A program made the translations under genes and the position numbers. The notes beneath the pieces are model-generated. The model saw only the letters and a list, made by a program, of their open reading frames with translations, was not told the DNA's origin and did not search any database. A stretch of DNA of 64,000 bases, taken from contig NZ_JADKPO010000006.1 of the NCBI RefSeq assembly GCF_015352445.1, forward strand, positions 115,778 through 179,777, given 5' to 3'. The DNA comes from Nocardioides agariphilus. GTDB lineage: Bacteria; Actinomycetota; Actinomycetes; Propionibacteriales; Nocardioidaceae. Positions 1 through 8,788 of this stretch are shown in pieces; the first letter of the stretch is position 1, and each line of letters begins with the position of its first letter.

Positions 1-1
1 C

Positions 2-469
2 CTGCTCAACCGCTTCAGCCTCTACGCCAAGCGCAACGATTACGCCGGCAGCCTCTCCGGCGGCCAGCGCAAGCTCCTCGAGATGGCCCGGGCCCTGATG
101 AGCGACCCGACCATGATCATGCTCGACGAGCCGATGGCAGGCGTGAACCCCGCCCTGACCCAGTCACTGCTCGGGCACATCCAGAGCCTGCGCGACGAGG
201 GCATGACGGTGCTGTTCGTCGAGCACGACATGCACGTCGTACGCCACATCTCCGACTGGGTCGTGGTGATGGCCGAGGGTCGCATGGTGGCCGAAGGCCC
301 GGCCGACACCGTGATGTCCAACCCGGCCGTCATCGACGCCTACCTGGGCGCCCACCACGACACCGACCTCGGTGACGACTCACTCCTCTCCGACGAGGCG
401 ATGGAGGAGATCTCGCAGGAGGTCGCAGCCGAAGAGGCCCAGCGGGACGAGGAGCAGGAGACCAAGTGA
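2..469 (+). CDS. livG: Branched-chain amino acid ABC transporter ATP-binding protein LivG, 3' part
   Basis: Partial gene; only the last 155 codons are in the window. This is a nucleotide-binding subunit that powers import of leucine, isoleucine and valine or related amides through the LivHM permease. Visible are the ABC signature LSGGQRK (fragment residues 18-24), the Walker B stretch MIMLDEPMAG, and the switch histidine in VEHDMHVV, so Walker A lies upstream of the window. The tail is acidic (residues from about 120 on), longer than in most LivG proteins. The stop overlaps the next start as GTGA, so livG and livF are translationally coupled. The family call is secure; the exact substrate is inferred. 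Confidence 0.93.
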   Translation: MLNRFSLYAKRNDYAGSLSGGQRKLLEMARALMSDPTMIMLDEPMAGVNPALTQSLLGHIQSLRDEGMTVLFVEHDMHVVRHISDWVVVMAEGRMVAEGPADTVMSNPAVIDAYLGAHHDTDLGDDSLLSDEAMEEISQEVAAEEAQRDEEQETK

Positions 470-1332
470 CCGAGACCATGACCAGTGGGACGACCACGTC
501 GCCGCGCACCGACGCGGTCATCGAGGCCAAGGACGTCGTCGCCGGCTATCTGCCGGGCGTCAACATCCTCAACGGCTGCAGCCTGGTCGCCTATCCCGGC
601 GAGATGATCGGCATCATCGGCCCCAACGGAGCAGGCAAGTCCACGCTCCTCAAGGCGATGTTCGGTCTGGTTCGCGTCCACTCCGGCCAGGTGACGCTGC
701 ACGGCAAGGACATCACCAACCTCAAGGCCAACCGGCTGGTCGAGACCGGAGTGGGCTTCGTGCCCCAGACCAACAACGTGTTCCCCACGTTGACGATCGA
801 GGAGAACCTCCGGATGGGCCTGTTCCTGAGGCCCCAGAAGCTCACCGAGCGCCTGGCCGCCATGTGGGACCTCTTCCCGGTGCTCCACGACCGTCGCCGG
901 CAGATGGCCGGGGCGCTCTCCGGTGGAGAGCGTCAGTCGCTGGCCATGGCACGTGCACTGATGATGGAGCCGTCGGTGCTGCTGCTCGACGAGCCGTCGG
1001 CCGGTCTGTCGCCGGTGCGCCAGGACGAGACGTTCATCCGCACCCGCCACATCAACAAGACCGGCGTGTGCGTGGTGATGGTCGAGCAGAACGCCCGCCG
1101 CTGCCTGCAGATCTGTGACCGCGGCTACGTCCTCGACCAGGGTCGGGACGCCTACACCGGCACGGGCCGCGAGCTGGCCAACGACCCGAAGGTCATCGAG
1201 CTCTACCTCGGTACCTTGGCCAAGGATGTCGAGGAGGCGCGCACGGACAAGCCGGCAGGCCACGAGCACGACAAGGCCGCCGGCCACGAGCACCCACACC
1301 ACCAGCACGAGGACGGCGTCCACACCGACTAG
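466..1332 (+). CDS. livF: Branched-chain amino acid ABC transporter ATP-binding protein LivF
   Basis: Second ATPase of the Liv importer, 288 aa, starting at a GTG that overlaps the livG stop by four bases. Walker A is GPNGAGKST (52-60), the signature LSGGERQ (151-157) and Walker B VLLLDEP (171-177); VEQNA with Gln in the switch position is normal for LivF. Unusual is the C-terminal tail (about 258-288), which holds eight histidines within residues 266-286 mixed with Asp and Glu, a possible metal-binding or low-complexity extension absent from typical LivF of about 235-260 aa. A strong hairpin terminator follows 25 bases after the stop, closing the operon. Confidence 0.95.
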   Translation: MTETMTSGTTTSPRTDAVIEAKDVVAGYLPGVNILNGCSLVAYPGEMIGIIGPNGAGKSTLLKAMFGLVRVHSGQVTLHGKDITNLKANRLVETGVGFVPQTNNVFPTLTIEENLRMGLFLRPQKLTERLAAMWDLFPVLHDRRRQMAGALSGGERQSLAMARALMMEPSVLLLDEPSAGLSPVRQDETFIRTRHINKTGVCVVMVEQNARRCLQICDRGYVLDQGRDAYTGTGRELANDPKVIELYLGTLAKDVEEARTDKPAGHEHDKAAGHEHPHHQHEDGVHTD

Positions 1333-1356
1333 CCCTCGACACCCGGCGTACGACGA

Positions 1357-1389
1357 GAGGCCCGGACCTACCTGGTAGGTCCGGGCCTC
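1357..1389 (+). terminator. Intrinsic terminator of the liv ATPase operon
   Basis: Arms GAGGCCCGGACCTACC and its exact complement (16 bp) are separated by one base, so a stem of about 14 bp with a tight loop forms directly behind livF. No clear T run follows, as is common in high-GC actinobacteria. Confidence 0.8.
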
Positions 1390-1464
1390 GGCGCGTCTCT
1401 GGCTCGCGGTCGGCGTGGGGGGAGCGGTCGAGACGCCTGCCCCACCGCAACCGCGTGGAACACA

Positions 1465-1498
1465 GAAGGCCCCCGGACCTCTCGGTCCGGGGGCCTTC
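1465..1498 (-). terminator. Intrinsic terminator behind livK
   Basis: A perfect 15-bp stem (GAAGGCCCCCGGACC) with a TCTC loop lies 29 bases past the livK stop. With the terminator at 1357-1389 it separates the two convergent transcripts. Confidence 0.8.
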
Positions 1499-1526
1499 GC
1501 TGTTGGTTCAGCTCAGCAAGCTGAGG

Positions 1527-2888
1527 TCACTCCTTGGAACCCTCCACCGTGGTGGTGAAGACGTTCTTGTTGGTGGCGTCAAAGGTGTAGATGCCGACGA
1601 ACGCGGAGGACGGGTCGTTCTCCTTGTCGATCGGACCGATGCCCGAAGGTCCGGCGTAGCGGACCTCCTCGCCACCGGCGATCAGGTCGGCGCACTCCTT
1701 GAACGTCGCGCACTCCGTGCCACCCGTCGCTCCCGACACGGCGGCCAGGTTCTTCTGGATGGTCGGCGCGGTGGTGTCGCCACCCTTGAGCGCCGCGAGG
1801 GCGGACAAGATGGTGGCGTCGTAGGACTCTGCGCCGTAGGCGTAGTCGTCGAGAGCCTTGCCCTCGGCGAACTCCGACCAACCGCTCAGGCGGGCCTTGA
1901 ACTCGGCGGAGGCGTCCGCACCGGGGATGGTGCCTTGGGCGCCCTCGAGCATGCCGGCCGGGAAGTCCTTGCTGTAGTCGGCGGTGTTGCCGTCGGAGTA
2001 GTAGGTCTTCGACATGTCCCAGCCCTGGCCGGCGAGCTCAGGCACGAGCGCCTTGGTCTCGTCGAAGGCCAGCACCACGATCGCGTCGGGGTTGGACGCC
2101 AGCGCGGCGCCGACCTCGGTGGAGAAGGTGGTCTGGCCGGCCGGGAACTCGTTGCCGTCGCCCTTGCAGCCGTAGACGCACTCGCCACCGCCAGCCTTGA
2201 CCGTCTCCTCGACGGAGTCGCGCAGACCGGTGCCGTAGGTGTCGTTGAACACCAAGAAGGCGATCTTCTGGTAGCCGTCAGAGGTGATCAGCTGACCGAG
2301 CGCCGAACCCTGGATGGTGTCCGGCGGAGCGGTACGGAAGTACCACTTGGAGTAGCCGCTCAGGTCGACGGCGGTGTTGGCCGGCGAGATCTCCACGATG
2401 TTGTTGGAGGCGAAGGTGTCGACGACGTTGAGCGAGACCGACGACGAGGCCGCGCCGATGACCACGGAAGGCTTGCTCGCCACCAGGGTCTGGGCCGAAG
2501 CAGTCGAGACAGCCATGTCGGTGGAGTCGCCGGAGTCCTGCACGTCGTGGCAGGCGGTGATGCCCGCGCCGGCGGCGTTGATCTCGGAGACGGCAAGACC
2601 CACACCTGCGACCTCGGGCGGGCCGAGGAACGCGAGGTTGCCCGTCAGCGGCAGGATGCCGCCCACGCGCAGGGTGTCGGCGCTGGTCTGGCCGTTCTTG
2701 CACTTGTCGTTGGTGAAGGTTTCGGCCGGCGCGGACGACTCGGTCTCGGAGGGTTCGCTCGAAGGGGAGTTGGTGTCATCGGCCGTCGGCGTGCTGCTGT
2801 CATCGCTGCCACATGCGACGAGCGACAGCGCCAGCACGGCGGTGCCGGCCATGACCTTGGCCCAGGTCACTGGTTTGGTACGACTCAC
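1527..2888 (-). CDS. livK: Branched-chain amino acid ABC transporter substrate-binding lipoprotein
   Basis: Extracellular binding protein of the Liv importer, 453 aa, anchored to the membrane by lipid. The N-terminus has a positively charged and hydrophobic signal ending in the lipobox LVAC, with Cys26 as the acylated residue, followed by a Ser/Thr/Asp-rich linker to about residue 60. The remainder matches the type I periplasmic binding fold of receptor family ANF/Peripla_BP_6 (ILPLTGNLAFLGPPE near the start, IVVLAFDETKALVPELAGQGW in the middle). The GTG start is preceded by an AGAAAGG ribosome site. It is convergent with livGF, so it has its own promoter, and is presumably made in excess over the ATPases. 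Confidence 0.93.
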   Translation of the reverse strand: MSRTKPVTWAKVMAGTAVLALSLVACGSDDSSTPTADDTNSPSSEPSETESSAPAETFTNDKCKNGQTSADTLRVGGILPLTGNLAFLGPPEVAGVGLAVSEINAAGAGITACHDVQDSGDSTDMAVSTASAQTLVASKPSVVIGAASSSVSLNVVDTFASNNIVEISPANTAVDLSGYSKWYFRTAPPDTIQGSALGQLITSDGYQKIAFLVFNDTYGTGLRDSVEETVKAGGGECVYGCKGDGNEFPAGQTTFSTEVGAALASNPDAIVVLAFDETKALVPELAGQGWDMSKTYYSDGNTADYSKDFPAGMLEGAQGTIPGADASAEFKARLSGWSEFAEGKALDDYAYGAESYDATILSALAALKGGDTTAPTIQKNLAAVSGATGGTECATFKECADLIAGGEEVRYAGPSGIGPIDKENDPSSAFVGIYTFDATNKNVFTTTVEGSKE

Positions 2889-3243
2889 GGGTGGGACCTT
2901 TCTTTCGGGTGCACGATCACCGCTGTCCTCGATCCGAGGTAGGGGTCAGCGGAGTCACCGTAAACCGGCAACATCGCGGGACTGCACACCGAACCCTGTC
3001 GTTAGCGAACCGTTACGTCAATCACCGTGGCGGCGAGCCCGTGCGCTGGACCTCGCACCGGTTTCAGGCGTGTGAAGCAGCGTCTCGTGGCGGCCTCGCA
3101 CCCCGTCCCCCAGCCCGTCCCCCAGCCGCCGATGCAGGGGGTCTAGGGACAAGCCGGTCCGGGACCGCTATGGTCGCCGGAGGAGCGGCGTCCACGGGGG
3201 GTGGGGATGCGCCGTTCGCCCCGGGCCATGGAGGCGAACAAGT
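2889..3243. other. Intergenic region between livK and a GNAT gene
   Basis: No credible gene is seen here. On the minus strand it holds the livK promoter candidate (2993-3021). On the plus strand TATGGT at 3169-3174 could be a -10 box for the gene at 3244. Short direct repeats of CCAGCCCGTCCC type lie near 3105-3125. Confidence 0.5.
2993..3021 (-). promoter_or_regulatory. Probable livK promoter
   Basis: TTGACG (3021-3016) and CAGGGT (2998-2993) are spaced by exactly 17 bases. This matches the sigma-70 pattern and predicts a leader of about 100 bases before livK. Confidence 0.5.
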
Positions 3244-3816
3244 ATGAGTCGATCGCTGGTCTACGTGCGCGAGGCGGTGGCGGCCGACGCCGAGCTTCTC
3301 GCGGATCTGTGGGCCGATCTGCTGCGTCGTGGCGACGAGCACGACCGGGTGGCCGACATGTCCTACGTGGTCACGACAGCGAGCGACGATCCCGATCAGC
3401 GGTTGGTCGTCGCCGAGTACGACGGACACCTCGCAGGCGCCGTACACCTGCGCCTGACCACGATCACACCGCTCAACCTGGACGCATCCGTCCAGGTCAT
3501 GTCGCCGCAGGTGTTCCCCGAGTTCCGCCGTCACGGCGTCGGCCGGGCACTGATGGATGCCGCGGTGACCTGGGCCGAGGAGTGCGGCGCGGGACATCTG
3601 GTGGCCGCCGCGCCTTCCGGCTCGCGCGACGGCAACCGCTTCATGGCCCGCCTGGCTCTGGGGCCCATCGCGACCTTCCGCCTGGCCCCGACGACCGTCG
3701 TCCGGGCCAAGCTGATGGCCCAGCGCCCTCCGGTGGCGCGGGTGCCCGCTCGCCAGCTCACCCACGTGCTCGCCGTGCGCCGCTCCATGCGCAGGCAGAG
3801 CGCCGAGAGCGTCTAG
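3244..3816 (+). CDS. GNAT family N-acetyltransferase
   Basis: 190-aa protein with the GNAT fold. The acetyl-CoA pyrophosphate loop is seen as RRHGVGRAL (residues 95-103, R-x-x-G-x-G pattern) after the strand SVQVMSPQVFPEF. The N-terminal half carries the usual strands (LVVAEYDGHLAGAVHLRL). The ATG start is preceded by GGAGG with about nine bases of spacing. The acceptor substrate cannot be told. It stands alone ahead of polA with its own leader. The C-terminal 40 residues are basic and arginine-rich, possibly for binding an acidic partner. Confidence 0.85.
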   Translation: MSRSLVYVREAVAADAELLADLWADLLRRGDEHDRVADMSYVVTTASDDPDQRLVVAEYDGHLAGAVHLRLTTITPLNLDASVQVMSPQVFPEFRRHGVGRALMDAAVTWAEECGAGHLVAAAPSGSRDGNRFMARLALGPIATFRLAPTTVVRAKLMAQRPPVARVPARQLTHVLAVRRSMRRQSAESV

Positions 3817-3906
3817 ACCGGTCCAGACCGGTTGGCTCCCGGCTGCCGGGCATCCGCCGCGTGCGGGCGTCCCGCTGCGAGAGACCGTGCTGTCGGTGGC
3901 CCTGAC

Positions 3907-3912
3907 TAGAGT
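3907..3912 (+). promoter_or_regulatory. Leaderless -10 box of polA
   Basis: TAGAGT stands six bases before the GTG start codon at 3919, so transcription should begin at or next to the start codon. No Shine-Dalgarno sequence is present. Confidence 0.6.
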
Positions 3913-3918
3913 CGGACA

Positions 3919-6624
3919 GTGCCCGAAGCGACCAAGCGACTGCTCCTGCTCGATGGCCACTCGTTGGCCTACCGCGCGTTCTTCGCGCTCCCGGTGGAGA
4001 ACTTCTCGACCACCACCGGACAGCACACCAACGCCGTCTTCGGGTTCACCTCGATGCTCATCAACGTGCTCCGCGACGAGCAGCCGACCCACATCGCGGT
4101 GGCCTTCGACAAGTCGCGCCAGACCTTCCGCCTCGAGCAATACCCCGAATACAAGGCCAAGCGCAACAAGACGCCCGAGGAGTTCTCCAGCCAGCTGCCG
4201 CTGATCGACGAGGTGCTCGACGCCCTCAGGATCAAGCACCTGCGCAAGGACGGCTACGAGGCCGACGACATCATTGCCACGCTCGTGACACAGGCGCTGA
4301 GCGACGACGAGTTCGAGGTGCTGATCCTCACCGGTGACCGCGACTCCTTCCAGCTGGTCAACGAGCGAGCGACCGTCCTCTACCCCATGCGGGGCGTCTC
4401 CGAGCTGGCGCGGATGACGCCGGCGGCCGTCGAGGCCAGATACGGCGTCGGCCCCGATCGCTACCCCGAGCTGGCGGCTCTCGTGGGCGAGGACTCCGAC
4501 AACCTGCCCGGCGTCCCCGGTGTCGGGCCCAAGACGGCCGCCAAGTGGCTCCAGCTCTACGACGGCCTCGACAACGTCGTCACCCACGCCGACGAGATCA
4601 AGGGCAAGGCCGGCGAGAGCCTCCGCGAGCACCTCGGCGACGTGATCCGCAACCGCTCGCTCAACGCGCTGGTCCGCGACCTCGACCTCGAGCTCGGCCC
4701 CGCCGACTTCGCGGCCGAGTCATGGGACCGCCAGCTCGTCCACACGTTGTTCGACTCCCTGGAGTTCCGCGTGCTGCGCGAGCGGCTCCTGGAGTCCTGG
4801 GACGTCCAGCACGACGAGATCGACGAGTCCGGCTTCGAGCTGGCCGGCTCGCGGCTGGCCCCGGGCGAGGTGTCGGGCTGGCTGGAGGAGCACACCCGTG
4901 AAGGCCGCACGGGCATCACGGTGCAGGGTCGTTGGGGCTCCGGCACCGGCGAGGTCTGGTCGCTGGCGTTCGCCACCGCCGACGGCACGGGGGCGTTCGT
5001 CGACGCGGGGGAGGTCTCACCCGATGACGACGCCGCGCTGGTGACGTGGTTCGAGGACCCCGCCCGCGCCAAGGTGCTCCACGATGCCAAGGGCCCGATG
5101 CTCGCCCTGGCTGCCCGAGGCTGGCGCTTGCGCGGATTGGTCAGCGACACCGCGCTGGCGGCCTACCTCGCGCGCCCCGACCAGCGTTCCTACGACCTGG
5201 CCGACCTGACGCTGCGCTACCTCAAGCGAGAGCTGAAGGGCGCGACCGACAGCGTCGACCAGGGGCAGCTCACCTTCGACGCCCTCGACGAGGCCGGGGG
5301 CATGGGCTCCGACGACGCGGCCGACACCGCGATGCTGCACGCGCGGGCGGTCGTCGACCTCGCTGATGCTCTCGACAACGAGATCGAGGAGCGCGGCGGC
5401 ACGCAGCTGCTGGCCGATGTCGAGCTGCCGCTGATCGACCTGCTGGCGTTGCTCGAGCAGACGGGCATCGCGGTCGACATCGACCACCTGCAGTCGCTCG
5501 AGACCCATTTCGCCGGCGAGGTCAAGCGCGCGGCCGAGGACGCGTTCTCGGTGATCGGCAAGGAGATCAACCTCGGATCCCCCAAGCAGCTGCAGACCGT
5601 GCTCTTCGACGAGCTCGGCATGCCCAAGACCAAGCGCACCAAGACCGGCTACACCACCGACGCCGACGCGCTGCAGTCGCTCTACGAGAAGACCGAGCAC
5701 CCCTTCTTGCTGGCGCTGCTGCGTCATCGCGACGTCTCGCGGCTTCGGCAGACGCTCGAGGGTCTGCTCAAGACGGTGGCCGCGGACGGTCGCATCCACA
5801 CCACCTTCAACCAGCTGATCGCGGCGACCGGCCGGCTGTCCTCCACCGAGCCCAACCTCCAGAACATCCCCATCCGCACCGAGGAGGGTCGGCGGATCCG
5901 CGAGGGGTTCGTCGTCGGTGACGGCTACGAGTGCCTGATGACGGCCGACTACAGCCAGATCGAGATGCGGATCATGGCCGACCTGTCGCAAGACGCCGGT
6001 CTGATCGGGGCCTTCAACTCCGGTCGCGACTTCCACTCGATCACCGCCTCGCGCGTCTTCGACGTACCCGCCGACGAGGTGACCCCCGGCCAACGCGCCA
6101 AGATCAAGGCGATGAACTACGGCCTGGCCTACGGCCTGTCTGCCTTCGGGCTCGGCGGCCAGCTCCGCATCGACCCGAGCGAGGCCAAGGTCTTGATGGA
6201 TGAGTACTTCGAGACGTTCGGCGGGGTGCGCGACTACCTCGCCAGCGTCGTCGACGAGGCCCGGCGCACCGGCTACACCGAGACCATCATGGGTCGCCGC
6301 CGCTACCTGCCCGACCTCACCTCCGACAACCGGCAGCGTCGCGAGATGGCCGAGCGGATGGCCCTCAACGCGCCGATCCAAGGCTCGGCCGCCGACGTGA
6401 TCAAGGTGGCGATGCTGCGGGTGCACGATGCCACCGTCAAGGCCGGGTTGCGCTCGCGGATGCTGCTGCAGGTTCACGACGAGCTGGTCTTCGAGGTCTT
6501 CCCCGGCGAGCGCGAGCAGTTCGAGGCACTGGTGCGCGAGCAGATGGGCGGCGCCGCCAGCCTCGAGGTGCCCCTCGACGTCTCCATCGGCACCGGTCAT
6601 TCGTGGCACGAGGCGGCCCACTGA
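3919..6624 (+). CDS. polA: DNA polymerase I
   Basis: 901-aa repair and Okazaki-fragment polymerase. The N-terminal 5' nuclease domain (about 1-300) carries the helix-hairpin-helix stretch DNLPGVPGVGPKTAAKWL near residue 195. The central 3'-5' exonuclease-like domain (about 310-480) lacks the metal-binding DxE motif of E. coli PolI (TVQGRWGSG stands in its place), so proofreading is probably lost, as described for other actinobacterial PolA. The polymerase domain has motif A DYSQIEMRIM (about 677), the O-helix RAKIKAMNYGLAYG (about 727-740) and motif C VHDELVFE (about 853). The GTG start is fixed by the leaderless -10 box at 3907. Confidence 0.97.
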   Translation: MPEATKRLLLLDGHSLAYRAFFALPVENFSTTTGQHTNAVFGFTSMLINVLRDEQPTHIAVAFDKSRQTFRLEQYPEYKAKRNKTPEEFSSQLPLIDEVLDALRIKHLRKDGYEADDIIATLVTQALSDDEFEVLILTGDRDSFQLVNERATVLYPMRGVSELARMTPAAVEARYGVGPDRYPELAALVGEDSDNLPGVPGVGPKTAAKWLQLYDGLDNVVTHADEIKGKAGESLREHLGDVIRNRSLNALVRDLDLELGPADFAAESWDRQLVHTLFDSLEFRVLRERLLESWDVQHDEIDESGFELAGSRLAPGEVSGWLEEHTREGRTGITVQGRWGSGTGEVWSLAFATADGTGAFVDAGEVSPDDDAALVTWFEDPARAKVLHDAKGPMLALAARGWRLRGLVSDTALAAYLARPDQRSYDLADLTLRYLKRELKGATDSVDQGQLTFDALDEAGGMGSDDAADTAMLHARAVVDLADALDNEIEERGGTQLLADVELPLIDLLALLEQTGIAVDIDHLQSLETHFAGEVKRAAEDAFSVIGKEINLGSPKQLQTVLFDELGMPKTKRTKTGYTTDADALQSLYEKTEHPFLLALLRHRDVSRLRQTLEGLLKTVAADGRIHTTFNQLIAATGRLSSTEPNLQNIPIRTEEGRRIREGFVVGDGYECLMTADYSQIEMRIMADLSQDAGLIGAFNSGRDFHSITASRVFDVPADEVTPGQRAKIKAMNYGLAYGLSAFGLGGQLRIDPSEAKVLMDEYFETFGGVRDYLASVVDEARRTGYTETIMGRRRYLPDLTSDNRQRREMAERMALNAPIQGSAADVIKVAMLRVHDATVKAGLRSRMLLQVHDELVFEVFPGEREQFEALVREQMGGAASLEVPLDVSIGTGHSWHEAAH

Positions 6625-6701
6625 CGCTCCGCTGGTTGGAAGCAGTTGCGTCACTGGGTCTCCAGACGGGTGCTGGCGCGCCCTCCTCGACCGGCGAGTC
6701 G

Positions 6702-7973
6702 TCACATGACGGCTTCGGGTGGGGGCGCCTGGTCCTCGACGGGCTTGCGGAGGCGGACGAGGCTGGCGGCGAGCAGCGCGACGAACAACACGGTGTCGAC
6801 CGCGGTGACCACTACCAACAGCCCGGTGACCGACGTGGCCTGGGAGCCGGCAGCGACCAGGACCACCAAGGTGCCCCACACCAGGTAGACCGAGCGGGTG
6901 CCGCGGCGGGCGAGCACGGCGTACACCAGCAGCTGGAGCAGCGACAGCACGGTGCCGAGTACTGCGAACAGCCACAGCCGGCCTTGGATGGCGGCGTAGT
7001 CCGGTCCGCCGACGAAGACCAGCGCCAGCCGGGGCAGCGCCGCACACGCCAGGACGCCCACGGCACCCAGAGCCACGATCAACGCGAGGCCGCGCACGAG
7101 CGCCTGGCGCCGCTGATGGGCTGTCGACATCGACGGAAAGGCGACCACCACCACGAACTGCGGCAGGAACAGCATGGCCTTGGTGAGGATGAGCCCTCCT
7201 GCATAGAGGCCGGCCTCGTGCTCGTCGAGCACGTTGCGGGCCAAGATCACGTCGCAGTTGATCAGCGACAAGAAGGCCAGGAGCGCCTGGGCGTTGGCGA
7301 GCACCTCGCGGGCGACCGGCCGCGTCGAGTGGCGCGAGCTGTCCTGCTCGGACGTGCGCTTGCGACGCAGTGCGTAGGCCCCCAGCAGTACCGGCGCGAT
7401 GGCCCCGACGAACACCCCGACCAACGCGTTCAGCTCGGTCGGGTGCCACAGCATCAGGGCCGTGCCCACCGCGAGCTTCGGCACTCCTGTGGCGACGTAG
7501 ATCATCGCGACCGGCCACCACCGGCGCTCGCCCTGCAGGACGCCGAGCTGGCCCCCGGTGATGGTCAGGGGTACGGCGCACAGCGCGACGAGGGAGGCAG
7601 CCGCGAGGTTGTCGAGACGTAGCAGGCTGTTGATGACGGGCGTCAGCAGGAGCAGCCCGACGCCGACGCCGCCGGCGACCCGATAGGTCAAGGAGAGGAT
7701 CTCTCGCTCGATCTGCGCGACCTGGGCCGGGTCGGCCGAGATCCTGCGTGCGGCAGCGGTCTGCAAGCCGAGCTGGAGCACGGCGATGACCAGCAGCAGT
7801 GCCATCAGCGAGGCGAGCGCGCCGTAGTCCTGGGGCCCGAGCAACCGTGCTGCGATCGCGGTGAACGCGTAGGCGGCCAGGTTCATGACCGCCATCGCCA
7901 CGGCGACGCTGGCCCCGCGGTGGCGCGGTCCTGCCGGGCGACCCGAGTGCCCGGGAGGAACGGTCTCGGTCAC
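6702..7973 (-). CDS. Polysaccharide flippase-like membrane protein (Wzx/MATE-like)
   Basis: 423-aa polytopic membrane protein with about 12 predicted helices. The opening VAVAMAVMNLAAYAFTAIAARLLGPQDYGALASLMALLL is typical of the oligosaccharide flippase / polysaccharide biosynthesis family, which moves lipid-linked glycans across the membrane. The GTG start is set by a TAGGCT box six bases upstream. The neighbouring methyltransferase, GT-C-like protein and glycosyltransferases fit a surface glycan pathway. The exact substrate is unknown; a transporter of another MOP subfamily is the alternative. Confidence 0.8.
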   Translation of the reverse strand: MTETVPPGHSGRPAGPRHRGASVAVAMAVMNLAAYAFTAIAARLLGPQDYGALASLMALLLVIAVLQLGLQTAAARRISADPAQVAQIEREILSLTYRVAGGVGVGLLLLTPVINSLLRLDNLAAASLVALCAVPLTITGGQLGVLQGERRWWPVAMIYVATGVPKLAVGTALMLWHPTELNALVGVFVGAIAPVLLGAYALRRKRTSEQDSSRHSTRPVAREVLANAQALLAFLSLINCDVILARNVLDEHEAGLYAGGLILTKAMLFLPQFVVVVAFPSMSTAHQRRQALVRGLALIVALGAVGVLACAALPRLALVFVGGPDYAAIQGRLWLFAVLGTVLSLLQLLVYAVLARRGTRSVYLVWGTLVVLVAAGSQATSVTGLLVVVTAVDTVLFVALLAASLVRLRKPVEDQAPPPEAVM

Positions 7974-7979
7974 CGGGCG

Positions 7980-7985
7980 AGCCTA
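7980..7985 (-). promoter_or_regulatory. Leaderless -10 box of the flippase gene
   Basis: TAGGCT on the minus strand lies six bases before the GTG start at 7973, matching the leaderless pattern repeated across the window. Confidence 0.6.
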
Positions 7986-8013
7986 GTGAACCGGTGTGGC
8001 GGGGCAGAGATCC

Positions 8014-8766
8014 TTAGTAGGGATCGGCGCGGTCGTGATGCCCGGCCAGCCGCGCGATGGGACGCAGCCGCAGCCGTAGCAACACCTTGATGCCCACGTT
8101 GCGGGCGAACCACGGCAGCTCGGCCAGCACGGCCAGGCGGTCCTGCCCGGATGGCCGGGCGCGCACGAACATCGCCAGGCTGCCGACCCGGCCGGCGTAG
8201 CGCAGGTTCGGCGAGGGCAGGGCGTGCAGCAGCAGCGCCAAGGTGACGCCGATCGAGGAGAAGCCGTCGTGCACAAGCAGCCGCCCGCCCGGCGGGAGGC
8301 GGTCGCCCCACTGCAGGTCGCGCAGCGTGCTGAGCACGTCGTGCTTGCCGTCGACGAAGACCAGGTGCACAGGTCGGTCCCAGGCGTCGAGTACCTGGGT
8401 GCTGCGCAGAGCCAGGTGCTCGACGCGCCCGCGCACGCGTGGTCGGCTGAGGTTGTCCTCGAACACCTGCCGGGTCGCCGGACCGCCGAACCTGCCGCCG
8501 GCCTCGAAGGGGTCGATCGCCACCACGGTGACGTCCGGACGGGCCAGGGCCAGGGCCAGGGTGGACCGCCCCTGATGCGAGCCGACCTCGACCACCGTCG
8601 AGTTGTGTGGCAGGGCGCGGACCGCCTCGAAGAGCACCCTGGCCTGGTCGCGGGTCAGCCAGCCGCCGACGGGCTCGATCCAGGCGTAGGCCGCCTCGAA
8701 GGCAGCGGCGCGACCCTCGTCCTCGACCCGGGTGTTCAATGAGCTGCCCTCATAGGAGCGGATCAT
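8014..8766 (-). CDS. Class I SAM-dependent methyltransferase
   Basis: 250 aa from the ATG at 8766. The SAM-binding loop is TVVEVGSHQGRSTLALAL, followed by VTVVAIDPFEAGG (acidic ribose-binding end of strand 2) and LVFVDGKHDVLSTLRDL, the arrangement of the Methyltransf_24 group often found in polysaccharide clusters. A TATGAT sequence overlaps the ATG (8767-8762). If that is the true -10 box, translation would begin further in, for instance at TTG 8739 behind a GAGGGC site, so the first nine residues are uncertain. It is divergent from the membrane glycosyltransferase-like gene at 8789 with only 22 bases between them. Confidence 0.8.
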   Translation of the reverse strand: MIRSYEGSSLNTRVEDEGRAAAFEAAYAWIEPVGGWLTRDQARVLFEAVRALPHNSTVVEVGSHQGRSTLALALARPDVTVVAIDPFEAGGRFGGPATRQVFEDNLSRPRVRGRVEHLALRSTQVLDAWDRPVHLVFVDGKHDVLSTLRDLQWGDRLPPGGRLLVHDGFSSIGVTLALLLHALPSPNLRYAGRVGSLAMFVRARPSGQDRLAVLAELPWFARNVGIKVLLRLRLRPIARLAGHHDRADPY

Positions 8767-8788
8767 AGGAACTGGGGAGGCCGGCGCC

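Noticed and set aside
340-1323. Long open frame on the minus strand opposite livGF
   Set aside because: Antisense to clear ABC ATPase genes; composition (Arg/His/Val-rich) is that of a high-GC shadow frame.
5017-7581. 850-codon open frame opposite polA and reading on past it
   Set aside because: Product of third-position GC bias; low-complexity sequence without motifs, opposite an unambiguous polymerase.
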